A stretch of DNA of 41,064 nt from an uncultured Lachnospiraceae bacterium (GTDB taxonomy: Bacteria > Bacillota > Clostridia > Lachnospirales > Lachnospiraceae): the NCBI GenBank assembly GCA_946534145.1, contig CAMNCH010000010.1, positions 1 through 41,064 on the forward strand, written 5' to 3'. The stretch's first letter is position 1. Each line of letters opens with the position of its first letter. Under the pieces are notes generated by a model. That model was not told the DNA's origin, did no database searches, and saw only the letters and a program-made list of their open reading frames with translations. Positions 1 through 7,110 of the stretch are shown piece after piece. A program made the position numbers and the translations under genes.

Positions 1-300
1 GAACTTCGTAAGAAGGTTGAAGCGGCGGTAAGAGTTCAGAGTGAGCGCTACAAAAACGAAACTTTTAAGTTTAATTCCCTTCTTCCTTCATCAAAGATTT
101 ATAAATATATTCCCCTTGGCAAAGAAGAATACGATTATGCCTATTCTTTGTACGAAACCATGAACTTAAGCATGCGTTCTTTTTACAAGATGATTAAAGT
201 GGCCCGCACTATTGCGGACTTTGACGGGGACTGGGAAGTGGGCATCAAGCATTTGTCGGAGGCTTCTTTGTACAGGTTTCCGGAATACATAGGAGGATGA
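1..300 (+). CDS. ComM/YifB-type AAA+ (Mg-chelatase-like) protein, C-terminal end, partial
   Basis: Open reading frame running in from the left edge for 99 codons to TGA at 298-300. The C-terminal part has the ARTIAD motif and an HLSEA..YR ending. Both are typical of the Mg_chelatase C-terminal domain of the YifB/ComM family, a hexameric helicase-like ATPase linked to natural transformation and recombination. The Walker motifs would lie outside the window. The stop overlaps the neighbourhood of the dprA start, and comM next to dprA is a common Firmicute arrangement. The family call is good; the exact cellular role in this organism is inferred. Confidence 0.8.
   Translation, partial: ELRKKVEAAVRVQSERYKNETFKFNSLLPSSKIYKYIPLGKEEYDYAYSLYETMNLSMRSFYKMIKVARTIADFDGDWEVGIKHLSEASLYRFPEYIGG
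291..296 (+). promoter_or_regulatory. Ribosome binding site that decides the dprA start
   Basis: A perfect AGGAGG directly abuts the ATG at 297 (no spacing) but lies 6 bases before the ATG at 303. The second ATG is therefore the likely start, and the site lies within the last codons of the upstream gene, which couples the two genes. Confidence 0.75.
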
Positions 301-302
301 TT

Positions 303-1475
303 ATGGGCAGTTTCAAACAGGCAATTTTAAGGGCAAAAGAAGAGGAGATGCATTATTTATACTATATTTCCAAGACATCGTGCATCGGGCTTAAGACGTA
401 TGTTAAAATGCAGGAGTTTTTTGCGTCGCCGAGGGAGTTTTATGAAGCGGATATTAAGACGGTAAAAAGCACGGGGGTATTCAGCGAGGGACAGTTAAGA
501 CTGATAGAGGAATGCAAGAAAAAAGTGGATATCGAAGCTGAATACAGGGAATCTTTAAGACAGGGGATTAAGCTTATTTCCATAGATTCCGAGGACTATC
601 CGAAGCGCTTAAAAAACATTAAGGATGCGCCGCCCATTCTTTTTTTGAAGGGTGAATTTAAAGAAGGGTATATGCCGACGGTTTCAATCATCGGAGCGAG
701 AGAGTGTTCGGTTTACGGTGCTCACGTAGCAAAGAGGCTTGGGGAGCTCTTTTCGGAGGCGGGAGTTGCGGTTATAAGCGGAATGGCAAGAGGAATCGAC
801 TCCATTGCTCAGACGGCCGTGATTGACTCGGGAGGGTATTCGCTGGCGCTTCTTGGCGGCGGGGTAGATGTCATTTATCCCAAAGAATCCTCGGGGCTTT
901 ATTACAAGCTTTTAAAAACCGGGGGAGTAATGTCGGAGCATGCACCGGGAACGGAAGCAAGACCCCATTTTTTTGCCCTTCGCAACAGGCTTATTTCGGG
1001 ACTTTCGGACGTGGTATGCGTTGTGGAAGCCAAGGCTCAGAGCGGAACCCTTATTACGGTGGATACGGCCCTTGAACAGGGAAGAGAAGTATATGCGGTG
1101 CCGGGGCGCATAAGCGATACCACCAGCTTTGGCACCAACGAGCTTATCCGACAGGGAGCCGGCATTATAAGCGACCTCGACGGTTTTGTGGCGGACTTTT
1201 TAAACTCCTATTCACAGGTAATTCCTGCAAAAGAAGACAGGACAAAAAAGGGCGCTCCTTCAACGGATTTTCTTTCGGCAAATGAAAAACTGACTCTCAA
1301 ATCGGCGGAGGAGGATTCGGTAACTGCGGATATTCTGTCGGGAAAAACGGGACTGCCCGCTTATGAACTGATAGGAATCTGCGTAAGCTTGTGTCAGAAG
1401 GGAATGTTTAAGAGTATAGGAGCCGGAAGATTTGTGGTAAGCGACCGTGGAAGCATAATAAAAGAGGCGCTTTGA
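303..1475 (+). CDS. dprA: DNA processing protein DprA (Smf)
   Basis: DprA loads RecA on single-stranded DNA taken up during transformation and acts in the cytoplasm. The 390-residue protein has a helical N-terminal SAM/HhH-like part, a linker with DYPKRL....PP.LF.KG (about residues 96-118), and the Rossmann-like domain with IGARECS.YG, SGMARGID and a GGGVDV.YP motif. Further on come the family motifs LRNRLISG and SGTLITVDTALEQGREVYAVPG. The C-terminal 60 residues look like the DprA winged helix. The start at 303 is chosen because AGGAGG lies 6 bases before it. The gene converges on the GGDEF gene with a two-base gap. The length is normal for the family. Confidence 0.95.
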   Translation: MGSFKQAILRAKEEEMHYLYYISKTSCIGLKTYVKMQEFFASPREFYEADIKTVKSTGVFSEGQLRLIEECKKKVDIEAEYRESLRQGIKLISIDSEDYPKRLKNIKDAPPILFLKGEFKEGYMPTVSIIGARECSVYGAHVAKRLGELFSEAGVAVISGMARGIDSIAQTAVIDSGGYSLALLGGGVDVIYPKESSGLYYKLLKTGGVMSEHAPGTEARPHFFALRNRLISGLSDVVCVVEAKAQSGTLITVDTALEQGREVYAVPGRISDTTSFGTNELIRQGAGIISDLDGFVADFLNSYSQVIPAKEDRTKKGAPSTDFLSANEKLTLKSAEEDSVTADILSGKTGLPAYELIGICVSLCQKGMFKSIGAGRFVVSDRGSIIKEAL

Positions 1476-1490
1476 TTTTACACGCCTCTT
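1462..1490 (-). terminator. Hairpin at the dprA/GGDEF convergence, best read on the minus strand
   Basis: Arms AAGAGGCG (1462-1469) and CGCCTCTT (1483-1490) form a perfect 8-bp stem with a 13-base loop. On the minus strand the stem is followed by TTATTAT, a usable U-rich tail for the GGDEF transcript. On the plus strand the tail (AGCTTCTTTC) is poor. The hairpin overlaps the 3' coding ends of both genes. Confidence 0.5.
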
Positions 1491-2623
1491 AGCTTCTTTC
1501 CGGCTGCTTTTGCGGCATACATGTCGGTGTCGGCCCGCTGGAAGAGCTCGGATATCTTAAGGCCGGGAGTGTATTTCCCGCATCCTACGCTTAAACCGAG
1601 AGTATATTCAAGGGATTTTGATGCTTCGGCGGCGGCCTTTTCGAAAAAAGCTTTAACTTCAGCCACATATTCGTCATTTTCAAATTCGGCCACATAAGTG
1701 AATTCGTCTCCGCCCAGCCTTGCAACGAAGCCGCCGTAAACTCCCGCACAGTTTTTTAGTATTTCTGCGGTTTTAATCAGAGCGCGGTCGCCTTCGGCAT
1801 GGCCGTAGGTATCGTTTATTTTTTTGAAGCTGTCCACATCCAGCATGAAAAGATATATTTCTTTGTCCCTTGTGGGACCGGCCGCAAGTATGTCGAGATA
1901 ACGCATTAGCTGGTTTCTGTTGTTAAGTCCTGTAAGATAATCGGTGGAAATCTGTAAATCCAGAAGCTCCGTATAAATGTAAATAATCGGGATGGTCATT
2001 CCGACCAGTATTGTGGGAATCTTGGGAAAAAACAACTGAATCAGGGCAAACAGCACGGGAAAGAAAATATAGCCGGCCAATAGCCGAAACTGCCTCTTTT
2101 TCAGATAGTCTCTTTCTCTGAAGGAGGTTACAAAGGCATGAGAACAGCATGAAATGGCGTAAAAATAACAGATGATGTTATTGGCATAGAAAAAAGAACC
2201 GCGATGATAGGAGTTGTTTGAATCAATATAGAATAATATGCCTGTAAATATGGTTATTATTGAGAGAGCAAAACTGATAAATACCGGTATCTGGGATAAG
2301 ATTAAGTGCTTCTTGCGGCTCCAGAATACACTGTCGATGGTGTACTCGACATGCATGAACCACAGGTAAGAAGCGCAGGCGGAGCCCAGATAATATACAA
2401 TGTTTACAAGATAGTTAAAGGGAATACAGTCATTTAAAATGCCGACACGTTTGTTTTCGATAAGAAGACTTAAAATGTCCATGGCAATAACAAGCATGGT
2501 AAAATAGCCGGCGTGATAGATATACTTTGAAGATGCTATCATGCTGCCTTTACTGTGCATGCTTTTTACGACAAAGATGAGTGCAAAAAGACAGATGCAG
2601 TCTATTTCAATGATATAAATCAT
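1478..2623 (-). CDS. Membrane-bound diguanylate cyclase (GGDEF domain protein)
   Basis: Predicted to make cyclic di-GMP from two GTP. The first about 220 residues are hydrophobic with several membrane helices, an uncharacterised sensor. The GGDEF domain follows, with LDVDSFKKINDTYGHAEGD, the intact signature RLGGDEF and the closing motif ADTDMYAAKAAGKK. The allosteric inhibitory RxxD site expected nine to six residues before GGDEF is absent (VYGG is there instead), so product inhibition at that site is not expected. GGAGG at 2631-2635 lies 7 bases before the ATG. It is the only minus-strand gene in the window and interrupts the usual dprA-topA neighbourhood. The link to motility is inferred from the PilZ gene in the flagellar operon. 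Confidence 0.9.
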   Translation of the reverse strand: MIYIIEIDCICLFALIFVVKSMHSKGSMIASSKYIYHAGYFTMLVIAMDILSLLIENKRVGILNDCIPFNYLVNIVYYLGSACASYLWFMHVEYTIDSVFWSRKKHLILSQIPVFISFALSIITIFTGILFYIDSNNSYHRGSFFYANNIICYFYAISCCSHAFVTSFRERDYLKKRQFRLLAGYIFFPVLFALIQLFFPKIPTILVGMTIPIIYIYTELLDLQISTDYLTGLNNRNQLMRYLDILAAGPTRDKEIYLFMLDVDSFKKINDTYGHAEGDRALIKTAEILKNCAGVYGGFVARLGGDEFTYVAEFENDEYVAEVKAFFEKAAAEASKSLEYTLGLSVGCGKYTPGLKISELFQRADTDMYAAKAAGKKLRGV

Positions 2624-2657
2624 TTGTTGCCCTCCGAGGTTCTCTCTTCAATCTTTA

Positions 2658-2689
2658 TTATTGTAACAATAACGCATTACAACGTTATT
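2658..2689. repeat. Two overlapping palindromes in the GGDEF/topA divergent region
   Basis: TTATTGT-A-ACAATAA (2658-2672) is a perfect 7-1-7 inverted repeat. It overlaps AATAACG (2668-2674) paired with CGTTATT (2683-2689) over an 8-base spacer. They lie just upstream of the GGDEF start and look like operator sites for a dimeric regulator. The regulator is unknown. Confidence 0.5.
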
Positions 2690-2709
2690 AATTATGAAGG
2701 AAAAAGCAT

Positions 2710-2728
2710 CGTTATAAAAAAATTAACG
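2710..2728. repeat. CGTTA...TAACG inverted repeat in the GGDEF/topA divergent region
   Basis: CGTTA (2710-2714) and TAACG (2724-2728) flank an A/T-rich 9-base spacer just before the candidate topA -35 box. It shares the CGTTA/TAACG half-site with the palindrome at 2668-2689. The short arms make this a weak call. Confidence 0.3.
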
Positions 2729-2737
2729 AAAAAATTA

Positions 2738-2766
2738 TTGCGAAAGAAAAAAATATAGTGTATATT
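2738..2766 (+). promoter_or_regulatory. Candidate sigma-A promoter for topA
   Basis: TTGCGA (2738-2743), a 17-base spacer and TATATT (2761-2766). Transcription would start near 2773, leaving a leader of about 33 bases before the topA ATG at 2806. The -35 box has two mismatches to TTGACA and the -10 box one to TATAAT. Confidence 0.45.
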
Positions 2767-2805
2767 TACACACGTTGTATCAACTTTACCAAAAGGGGAG
2801 CACAA

Positions 2806-4860
2806 ATGGCGAAGAATCTGGTTATAGTGGAGTCACCCGCAAAAGTTAATACCATCAAGAAATTCTTGGGTTCCAATTACGAAGTAATGGCCAGCTACGG
2901 TCACGTAAGAGACCTTCCCAAGAGTCAGCTGGGCATTGATGTGGATCATGACTTTGAACCCAAATACATTACAATAAGAGGAAAAGGCGATGTTTTGTCC
3001 GCCCTCAGGAAGGAAGTCAAGAAAGCCGACAAAGTTTATCTCGCAACCGACCCTGACCGCGAAGGAGAAGCCATTTCCTGGCACCTTTTGGAGGCTTTAA
3101 AGCTTTCGGGCAAAAAGGTAAGCCGTATCACTTTCAATGAAATTACAAAAAATGCTGTCAAAGAATCTTTAAAGAATCCGAGAGATATCGATATGAATCT
3201 TGTGGATTCACAGCAGACGAGACGTATGCTTGACAGAATGGTGGGATACAAGATTTCACCCATTCTCTGGGCAAAGGTTAAAAGAGGCTTAAGCGCCGGA
3301 CGCGTACAGAGCGTTGCTTTAAGAATTATCTGCGACAGAGAGAATGAAATAGATGCTTTCGTACCCGAAGAGTACTGGACCATCGAAGCTTCTTTGAAGG
3401 CTTCAGGCATCAGCAAGGCATTAAAGGCCAAATATTCGGGACAGATTAAGAACAAAGCGGAAGCCGATAAGATATTAAAAGAAATAGACGGCAGCGATTT
3501 TAAAATCGAAGATATTAAAGTGGGAGAGAGAGTCAGAAAGGCTCCCCTTCCTTTTACCACCTCCACTCTTCAGCAGGAGGCCAGCAAAGCCCTTAATTTC
3601 TCCACACAGAAGACCATGCGTATTGCACAGCAGCTTTACGAAGGTGTAGATGTGGGAGAGGGTACAGCCGGTATTATCACTTACCTTCGTACAGACTCCA
3701 CCAGAGTATCGGACGAGGCGGTTCGCCAGGCATCCGAATACATTGAAGGAGCTTACGGCGCGGAATATGTGAAGAAAACCGAAGTATCATCCGGCAAAGG
3801 CGGCAAGATTCAGGATGCTCACGAAGCCATCCGCCCCACTCTTGTAACCAGAACTCCGGTTGAAGTTAAGGATTATCTTTCCAAGGATCAGTTTAAACTT
3901 TATCAGCTTATCTGGAAGCGTTTCGTAGCCAGCCGAATGGCCGATGCGGTTTATGAGACCACAAGCGTTAAGCTTTCATCGGGGGGCCACAAGTTCTCCA
4001 TGAGTGCGGCCAAGCCCAAGTTTGAAGGCTTTATGAATGTATATACTGAGACCCCCGAAGAGGCAACCGAAGATGAATTCAGTGCCAATTCTTTTACCGG
4101 TACTCTTGAAAAATCCACTAAGCTTAAGCTTGACAAAGCGGAAGGCAAGCAGCACTTCACACAGCCCCCGGCCCATTTCACCGAGGCATCCCTGGTAAGG
4201 GCTCTTGAGGAACTCGGCATCGGTCGTCCCAGTACCTACGCACCTACCATTTCCACCATCCTTGCACGTCATTATGTGGCCAAAGAAGGCAAGAATATAT
4301 TTGTTACAGAACTCGGCGAAGTGGTTAACAAGATGATGAATGAGGCATTTCCCACCATTGTCGACGTTAACTTTACCGCCAACATGGAAGCACTTCTTGA
4401 CGGTATTGAGGACGGCTCCGTTAAGTGGAAGACCATCGTGGCCAATTTCTATCCGGACCTTGAGCAGGCTGTTTCCGCAGCGGAGAGAGACCTGTCGGAG
4501 GTTAAGGTTCAGGACGAAGTCAGTGACGAAGTCTGCGACCTTTGCGGACGTAACATGGTTATAAAGTACGGTCCTCACGGAAAGTTCCTGGCCTGCCCCG
4601 GATTCCCCGAGTGCCGTAACACCAAGCCTTATTTCGAAAAGATTGGTGTTCCCTGTCCCAAGTGCGGCAAGGACATCGTTATCAGAAAGACCAAAAAGGG
4701 CAGAAGATACTACGGTTGTATCGCAATTCCGGAATGTGATTTCATGGTATGGCAAAAGCCTGTCGACAAAAAATGCGAAAAGTGCGGAAGTATTTACCTG
4801 CAGAGGGGCAATAAACTTGTATGTTCTAACCCCGAATGTGGAAACATTTCGGACAAATAA
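2806..4860 (+). CDS. topA: DNA topoisomerase I (type IA)
   Basis: Relaxes negative supercoils by cutting and rejoining one strand. The 684-residue protein opens with the TOPRIM domain (VIVESPAK, then DPDREGEAISWHL). The active-site tyrosine is Tyr293 in ITYLRTDSTR. Three C-terminal four-cysteine zinc ribbons follow (about residues 575-605, 620-650 and 658-682), each with a CxxC...C...C pattern. The ATG at 2806 is preferred over an in-frame ATG 16 codons upstream: AGGGGAG at 2794-2800 precedes it and the family normally begins MAKxLVIVESP. In B. subtilis topA is followed by trmFO-xerC-hslVU-codY. Here codY follows directly. Confidence 0.97.
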   Translation: MAKNLVIVESPAKVNTIKKFLGSNYEVMASYGHVRDLPKSQLGIDVDHDFEPKYITIRGKGDVLSALRKEVKKADKVYLATDPDREGEAISWHLLEALKLSGKKVSRITFNEITKNAVKESLKNPRDIDMNLVDSQQTRRMLDRMVGYKISPILWAKVKRGLSAGRVQSVALRIICDRENEIDAFVPEEYWTIEASLKASGISKALKAKYSGQIKNKAEADKILKEIDGSDFKIEDIKVGERVRKAPLPFTTSTLQQEASKALNFSTQKTMRIAQQLYEGVDVGEGTAGIITYLRTDSTRVSDEAVRQASEYIEGAYGAEYVKKTEVSSGKGGKIQDAHEAIRPTLVTRTPVEVKDYLSKDQFKLYQLIWKRFVASRMADAVYETTSVKLSSGGHKFSMSAAKPKFEGFMNVYTETPEEATEDEFSANSFTGTLEKSTKLKLDKAEGKQHFTQPPAHFTEASLVRALEELGIGRPSTYAPTISTILARHYVAKEGKNIFVTELGEVVNKMMNEAFPTIVDVNFTANMEALLDGIEDGSVKWKTIVANFYPDLEQAVSAAERDLSEVKVQDEVSDEVCDLCGRNMVIKYGPHGKFLACPGFPECRNTKPYFEKIGVPCPKCGKDIVIRKTKKGRRYYGCIAIPECDFMVWQKPVDKKCEKCGSIYLQRGNKLVCSNPECGNISDK

Positions 4861-4870
4861 GACAATTTAA

Positions 4871-4901
4871 GGGGCGAAGAGCAATCTTCGCTCCATTTTT
4901 T
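4871..4901 (+). terminator. Intrinsic terminator of topA
   Basis: GGGGCGAAGA (4871-4880) pairs with TCTTCGCTCC (4885-4894), 10 bp with one G-U pair, closed by a GCAA tetraloop and followed by A then six T (4896-4901). It begins 10 bases after the topA stop. Confidence 0.9.
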
Positions 4902-4932
4902 GCATATGTTTATAAAACACAGAATTATTGCC

Positions 4933-4947
4933 AAATTTCATGAAATT
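4933..4947. promoter_or_regulatory. CodY-box-like palindrome upstream of codY
   Basis: AAATTTCATGAAATT matches the published CodY consensus AATTTTCWGAAAATT at 12 of 15 positions and contains a perfect 14-base palindrome (4934-4947). It lies about 33 bases upstream of the candidate codY -35 box. A weaker AATTTA-TT-TAAATT repeat follows at 4954-4967. Autoregulation by CodY is known in some Firmicutes; here it is an inference from the match. Confidence 0.4.
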
Positions 4948-4979
4948 AGAGAGAATTTATTTAAATTGTTGTAAAATGG

Positions 4980-5008
4980 TTGATTATTTAATAATTGAGT
5001 GCTACAAT
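4980..5008 (+). promoter_or_regulatory. Candidate sigma-A promoter for codY
   Basis: TTGATT (4980-4985), a 17-base spacer, and TACAAT (5003-5008) preceded by TGC, an extended -10 element. Transcription would start near 5015, leaving about 65 bases of leader. Confidence 0.55.
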
Positions 5009-5079
5009 ATTCCTACACTCATGGGGTTAGGTATGCTTTTTAACCTTTAATCGTTTTTCCCACGGAGGTAGGAGTTTAG

Positions 5080-5865
5080 ATGAGCAGCGTACAATTACTT
5101 GACAAAACCAGAAAAATCGGAAAATTGCTTCATAACAACAATTCCAGTAAAGTTGTATTTAACGATATCTGCAAGGTTATGCGGGAAATCTTAAATTCAA
5201 ACATCCTTGTTATCAGTAAAAAGGGTAAGGTTTTGGGTGTAGGTAACGCTCCGGGCATCGAGCCTATCGATGAGCTTATCCAGAACAATGTGGGGGGCTT
5301 CATCGATAACATGTTAAACGAACGTCTGCTTGCCGTTTTGTCTACAAAAGAAAACGTTAACCTTGCCACCCTCGGCTTCGAGCATACCGATATTCATAAG
5401 TTCCAGGCAGTTATTTCTCCCATCGAAATCGCAGGAGAGAGACTGGGAACCCTGTTTGTTTACAAATGCAACGTTCAGTACGATATAGATGACATTATTC
5501 TTTGTGAGTACGGCACCACCGTTGTGGGTCTTGAAATGTTAAGAGCCGTCAATGAAGAAAATGCCGAGGAATCCAGAAAACTTGCGGTTGTGCATTCGGC
5601 CATCAGCACCCTTTCTTTCTCCGAGATGGAAGCCATCACTCATATATTTGACGAGCTTGACGGAATGGAAGGTATTTTGGTTGCCAGCAAGATTGCCGAC
5701 AGAGTCGGAATCACCCGTTCGGTTATCGTTAATGCCTTAAGAAAGTTTGAAAGTGCGGGAGTTATCGAGTCAAGATCCTCCGGTATGAAGGGAACTTACA
5801 TCAAGGTTTTAAACGATGCGGTATTTGATGAAATCGAGAAATTAAAGAAAGATAAATCACTTTAA
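5080..5865 (+). CDS. codY: Global transcriptional regulator CodY
   Basis: CodY senses branched-chain amino acids and GTP and represses starvation genes, including motility genes in B. subtilis. The 261-residue protein has the N-terminal GAF-type ligand domain (about residues 1-155), a helical linker, and a winged helix-turn-helix. The DNA-binding helix region reads RVGITRSVIVNALRKFES followed by AGVIESRS and GMKGTYIKVLN, nearly the Bacillus sequence. A GGAGGTAGGAG site at 5064-5074 precedes the ATG. The gene stands alone between two terminators, directly before the flagellar operon. The ligand-pocket residues were not aligned. Confidence 0.98.
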   Translation: MSSVQLLDKTRKIGKLLHNNNSSKVVFNDICKVMREILNSNILVISKKGKVLGVGNAPGIEPIDELIQNNVGGFIDNMLNERLLAVLSTKENVNLATLGFEHTDIHKFQAVISPIEIAGERLGTLFVYKCNVQYDIDDIILCEYGTTVVGLEMLRAVNEENAEESRKLAVVHSAISTLSFSEMEAITHIFDELDGMEGILVASKIADRVGITRSVIVNALRKFESAGVIESRSSGMKGTYIKVLNDAVFDEIEKLKKDKSL

Positions 5866-5931
5866 CAATCCGTTAATTATTCATTAGCATTAAGAGTGTA
5901 CCATGTATTGGGTAAGGGATTACAAAGTTGG

Positions 5932-5961
5932 AAAAGGGACTTCATTTTGAGGTCCCTTTTT
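5932..5961 (+). terminator. Intrinsic terminator of codY
   Basis: AAAAGGGACTTC (5932-5943) pairs with GAGGTCCCTTTT (5949-5960) around a 5-base loop, with one G-U pair. The T-run forms the end of the stem and runs to 5961. Confidence 0.85.
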
Positions 5962-5974
5962 CCGTTCATAAAAT

Positions 5975-6112
5975 ACAAGATTTTGTGGTTTTGATTTTTC
6001 CAAAAAGTCCCGAAAGGTGCTGTTTTAGGGCATTTCTTAAAGCAAAGAAAATATTATGTAAACCTACATCTTGTATTGAATTATAAGAAAAAACACAATA
6101 TTATGTGGTTTT
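5975..6112 (+). repeat. Direct near-repeat upstream of the flagellar promoter
   Basis: The 18-base words at 5975-5992 (ACAAGATTTTGTGGTTTT) and 6095-6112 (ACAATATTATGTGGTTTT) agree at 16 of 18 positions and start 120 bases apart. Both precede the candidate promoter, which suggests paired binding sites. No known regulator motif was recognised. Confidence 0.5.
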
Positions 6113-6137
6113 TGTCAAAAATCATCTTGTGTTTTTT
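6088..6137. repeat. Inverted repeat overlapping the flagellar promoter -35 region
   Basis: AAAAAACACAA (6088-6098) and TTGTGTTTTTT (6127-6137) are perfect 11-base complements separated by 28 bases. The right arm contains the candidate -35 box. It could be an operator or a stem; A/T richness lowers the confidence. Confidence 0.45.
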
Positions 6138-6154
6138 TGTAAATTATTTATAAT
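6127..6154 (+). promoter_or_regulatory. Candidate sigma-A promoter of the flagellar operon
   Basis: TTGTGT (6127-6132), a 16-base spacer and a perfect TATAAT (6149-6154). Transcription would start near 6161, leaving about 64 bases before flgB. No good sigma-28 box was seen here. Confidence 0.55.
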
Positions 6155-6224
6155 GAAATAAGGTAGGTGTATTGTGCCCTGGGATTCTATATTTGGTATG
6201 ATGCACACCGTTTAAGGAGGCAAA

Positions 6225-6614
6225 ATGATTAAATCAAATGCATTTGATTACATCAATGTGCTGGACAAAGCGGCGGATGCCGCATGGCTTAGAAACGATG
6301 CAATAGCCAATAACCTTGCAAACGTTTCTACTCCCGGTTATAAGCGTGAAGACATCACCTTCGAGAAGGAACTCACCAAAGCATTGAAGCATTCGCAGTA
6401 CACCACTATGGATGCGAAGATTAAGAACTTAAGAGCCGACCAGTTGCAGGCTCGCACCTACAAAGATTACAACGGCCTTTCCTACAGACTTGACGGCAAT
6501 AACGTGGATCCCGAAACGGAAGCCGCAATTTTGGCCAAGAACCAGATTAAGTACGAAGGCCTTTTAAACAGTATCAATTCGGAATTCTCCAATCTGAGAT
6601 CCGTTATGAAGTAG
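6225..6614 (+). CDS. flgB: Flagellar proximal rod protein FlgB
   Basis: Builds the proximal rod that links the MS ring to the distal rod. The 129-residue protein has the rod/hook family N-terminal motif AIANNLANVSTPGYKR (about residues 25-42), which forms the N-terminal coiled-coil helix, and a C-terminal helix ending in NSEFSNLRSVMK. AAGGAGG at 6214-6220 precedes the ATG. It is the first gene of the long operon, as in B. subtilis. Size is normal. Confidence 0.96.
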   Translation: MIKSNAFDYINVLDKAADAAWLRNDAIANNLANVSTPGYKREDITFEKELTKALKHSQYTTMDAKIKNLRADQLQARTYKDYNGLSYRLDGNNVDPETEAAILAKNQIKYEGLLNSINSEFSNLRSVMK

Positions 6615-6628
6615 GGAGGTAGTGCTAT

Positions 6629-7072
6629 ATGGGAATGTTTACTTCTTTTGACATAAATGCATCCGGACTTACGGCCCAGAGATACCGTATGGACGTTATT
6701 TCCGAGAACGTGGCCAATGCCAATACCACCCGTACCGGCGACGGCACTCCTTACGTAAGAAAGGTAGTCACGTTCCAGGAAAAAGGCAAACAGACTCCTT
6801 TTTCCAGAGTCCTTAACAAATCCATGGACAAATACTCCGGTGAAGGCGTTAAGGTGGGCGGCGTCTACAAAGACACGGTTACCGAGATGAATATGGTATA
6901 TGACCCTTCGCATCCCGATGCCGATGAAAACGGATATGTATTATATCCGAACGTTAATATCATTACAGAAATGACCAATCTTATAGATGCTTCAAGAGCA
7001 TACGAAGCCAATGCCACAGCCTTTAACGCCAGCAAATCCATGGCCATGAAGGGCTTAAGCATCGGGCAGTAA
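6629..7072 (+). CDS. flgC: Flagellar proximal rod protein FlgC
   Basis: Second proximal rod subunit, exported by the flagellar type III apparatus. The 147-residue protein carries the N-terminal family helix (YRMDVISENVANANTTRT) and the conserved C-terminal segment EMTNLIDASRAYEANATAFN. A GGGAGGT site overlapping the end of flgB precedes the ATG. It is co-transcribed with flgB and fliE. Confidence 0.96.
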   Translation: MGMFTSFDINASGLTAQRYRMDVISENVANANTTRTGDGTPYVRKVVTFQEKGKQTPFSRVLNKSMDKYSGEGVKVGGVYKDTVTEMNMVYDPSHPDADENGYVLYPNVNIITEMTNLIDASRAYEANATAFNASKSMAMKGLSIGQ

Positions 7073-7074
7073 GA

Positions 7075-7087
7075 GATTACTGTAATC
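7075..7087. repeat. Short palindrome just after flgC
   Basis: GATTAC-T-GTAATC is a perfect 6-1-6 inverted repeat starting 3 bases after the flgC stop. Similar odd-centred palindromes follow fliL and the gene before fliA. It could be an mRNA hairpin or chance. Confidence 0.3.
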
Positions 7088-7110
7088 CATTGATTTAGGG
7101 GAGGATATTT

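Larger units (their letters stand above)
5866..6224 (+). other. 359-base gene-free control region upstream of the flagellar operon
   Basis: The region holds the codY terminator (5932-5961), two near-identical 18-base repeats (5975-5992 and 6095-6112), an inverted repeat (6088-6098 with 6127-6137), three ACAAGAT/ATCTTGT words and a candidate promoter (6127-6154). I saw no coding frame with a ribosome site. I looked by eye for the conserved core of a cyclic di-GMP riboswitch and did not find it. Confidence 0.75.

Noticed and set aside
2555..2758. Plus-strand 67-codon frame between the GGDEF gene and topA
   Set aside because: It starts inside the GGDEF gene on the opposite strand, has no ribosome site, and crosses the palindromes and candidate promoter. 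It has no family features.
3976..4755. Minus-strand reading frame of 259 codons within topA
   Set aside because: Antisense to conserved topA including its zinc ribbons; no recognisable protein features.
5388..5395. CCGATATT inside codY, resembling a sigma-28 -10 box
   Set aside because: It lies in the conserved coding region and lacks a TAAA-like box about 15 bases upstream.
5992..6008. Weak CodY-box-like sequence upstream of flgB
   Set aside because: The best alignment matches only 11 of 15 positions in A/T-rich DNA, too weak to call compared with the sites before codY and cheB.
5866..6224. Possible cyclic di-GMP riboswitch before the flagellar operon
   Set aside because: Such riboswitches precede flagellar genes in some clostridia, but the conserved core was not found by eye. 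A covariance-model search would be decisive.
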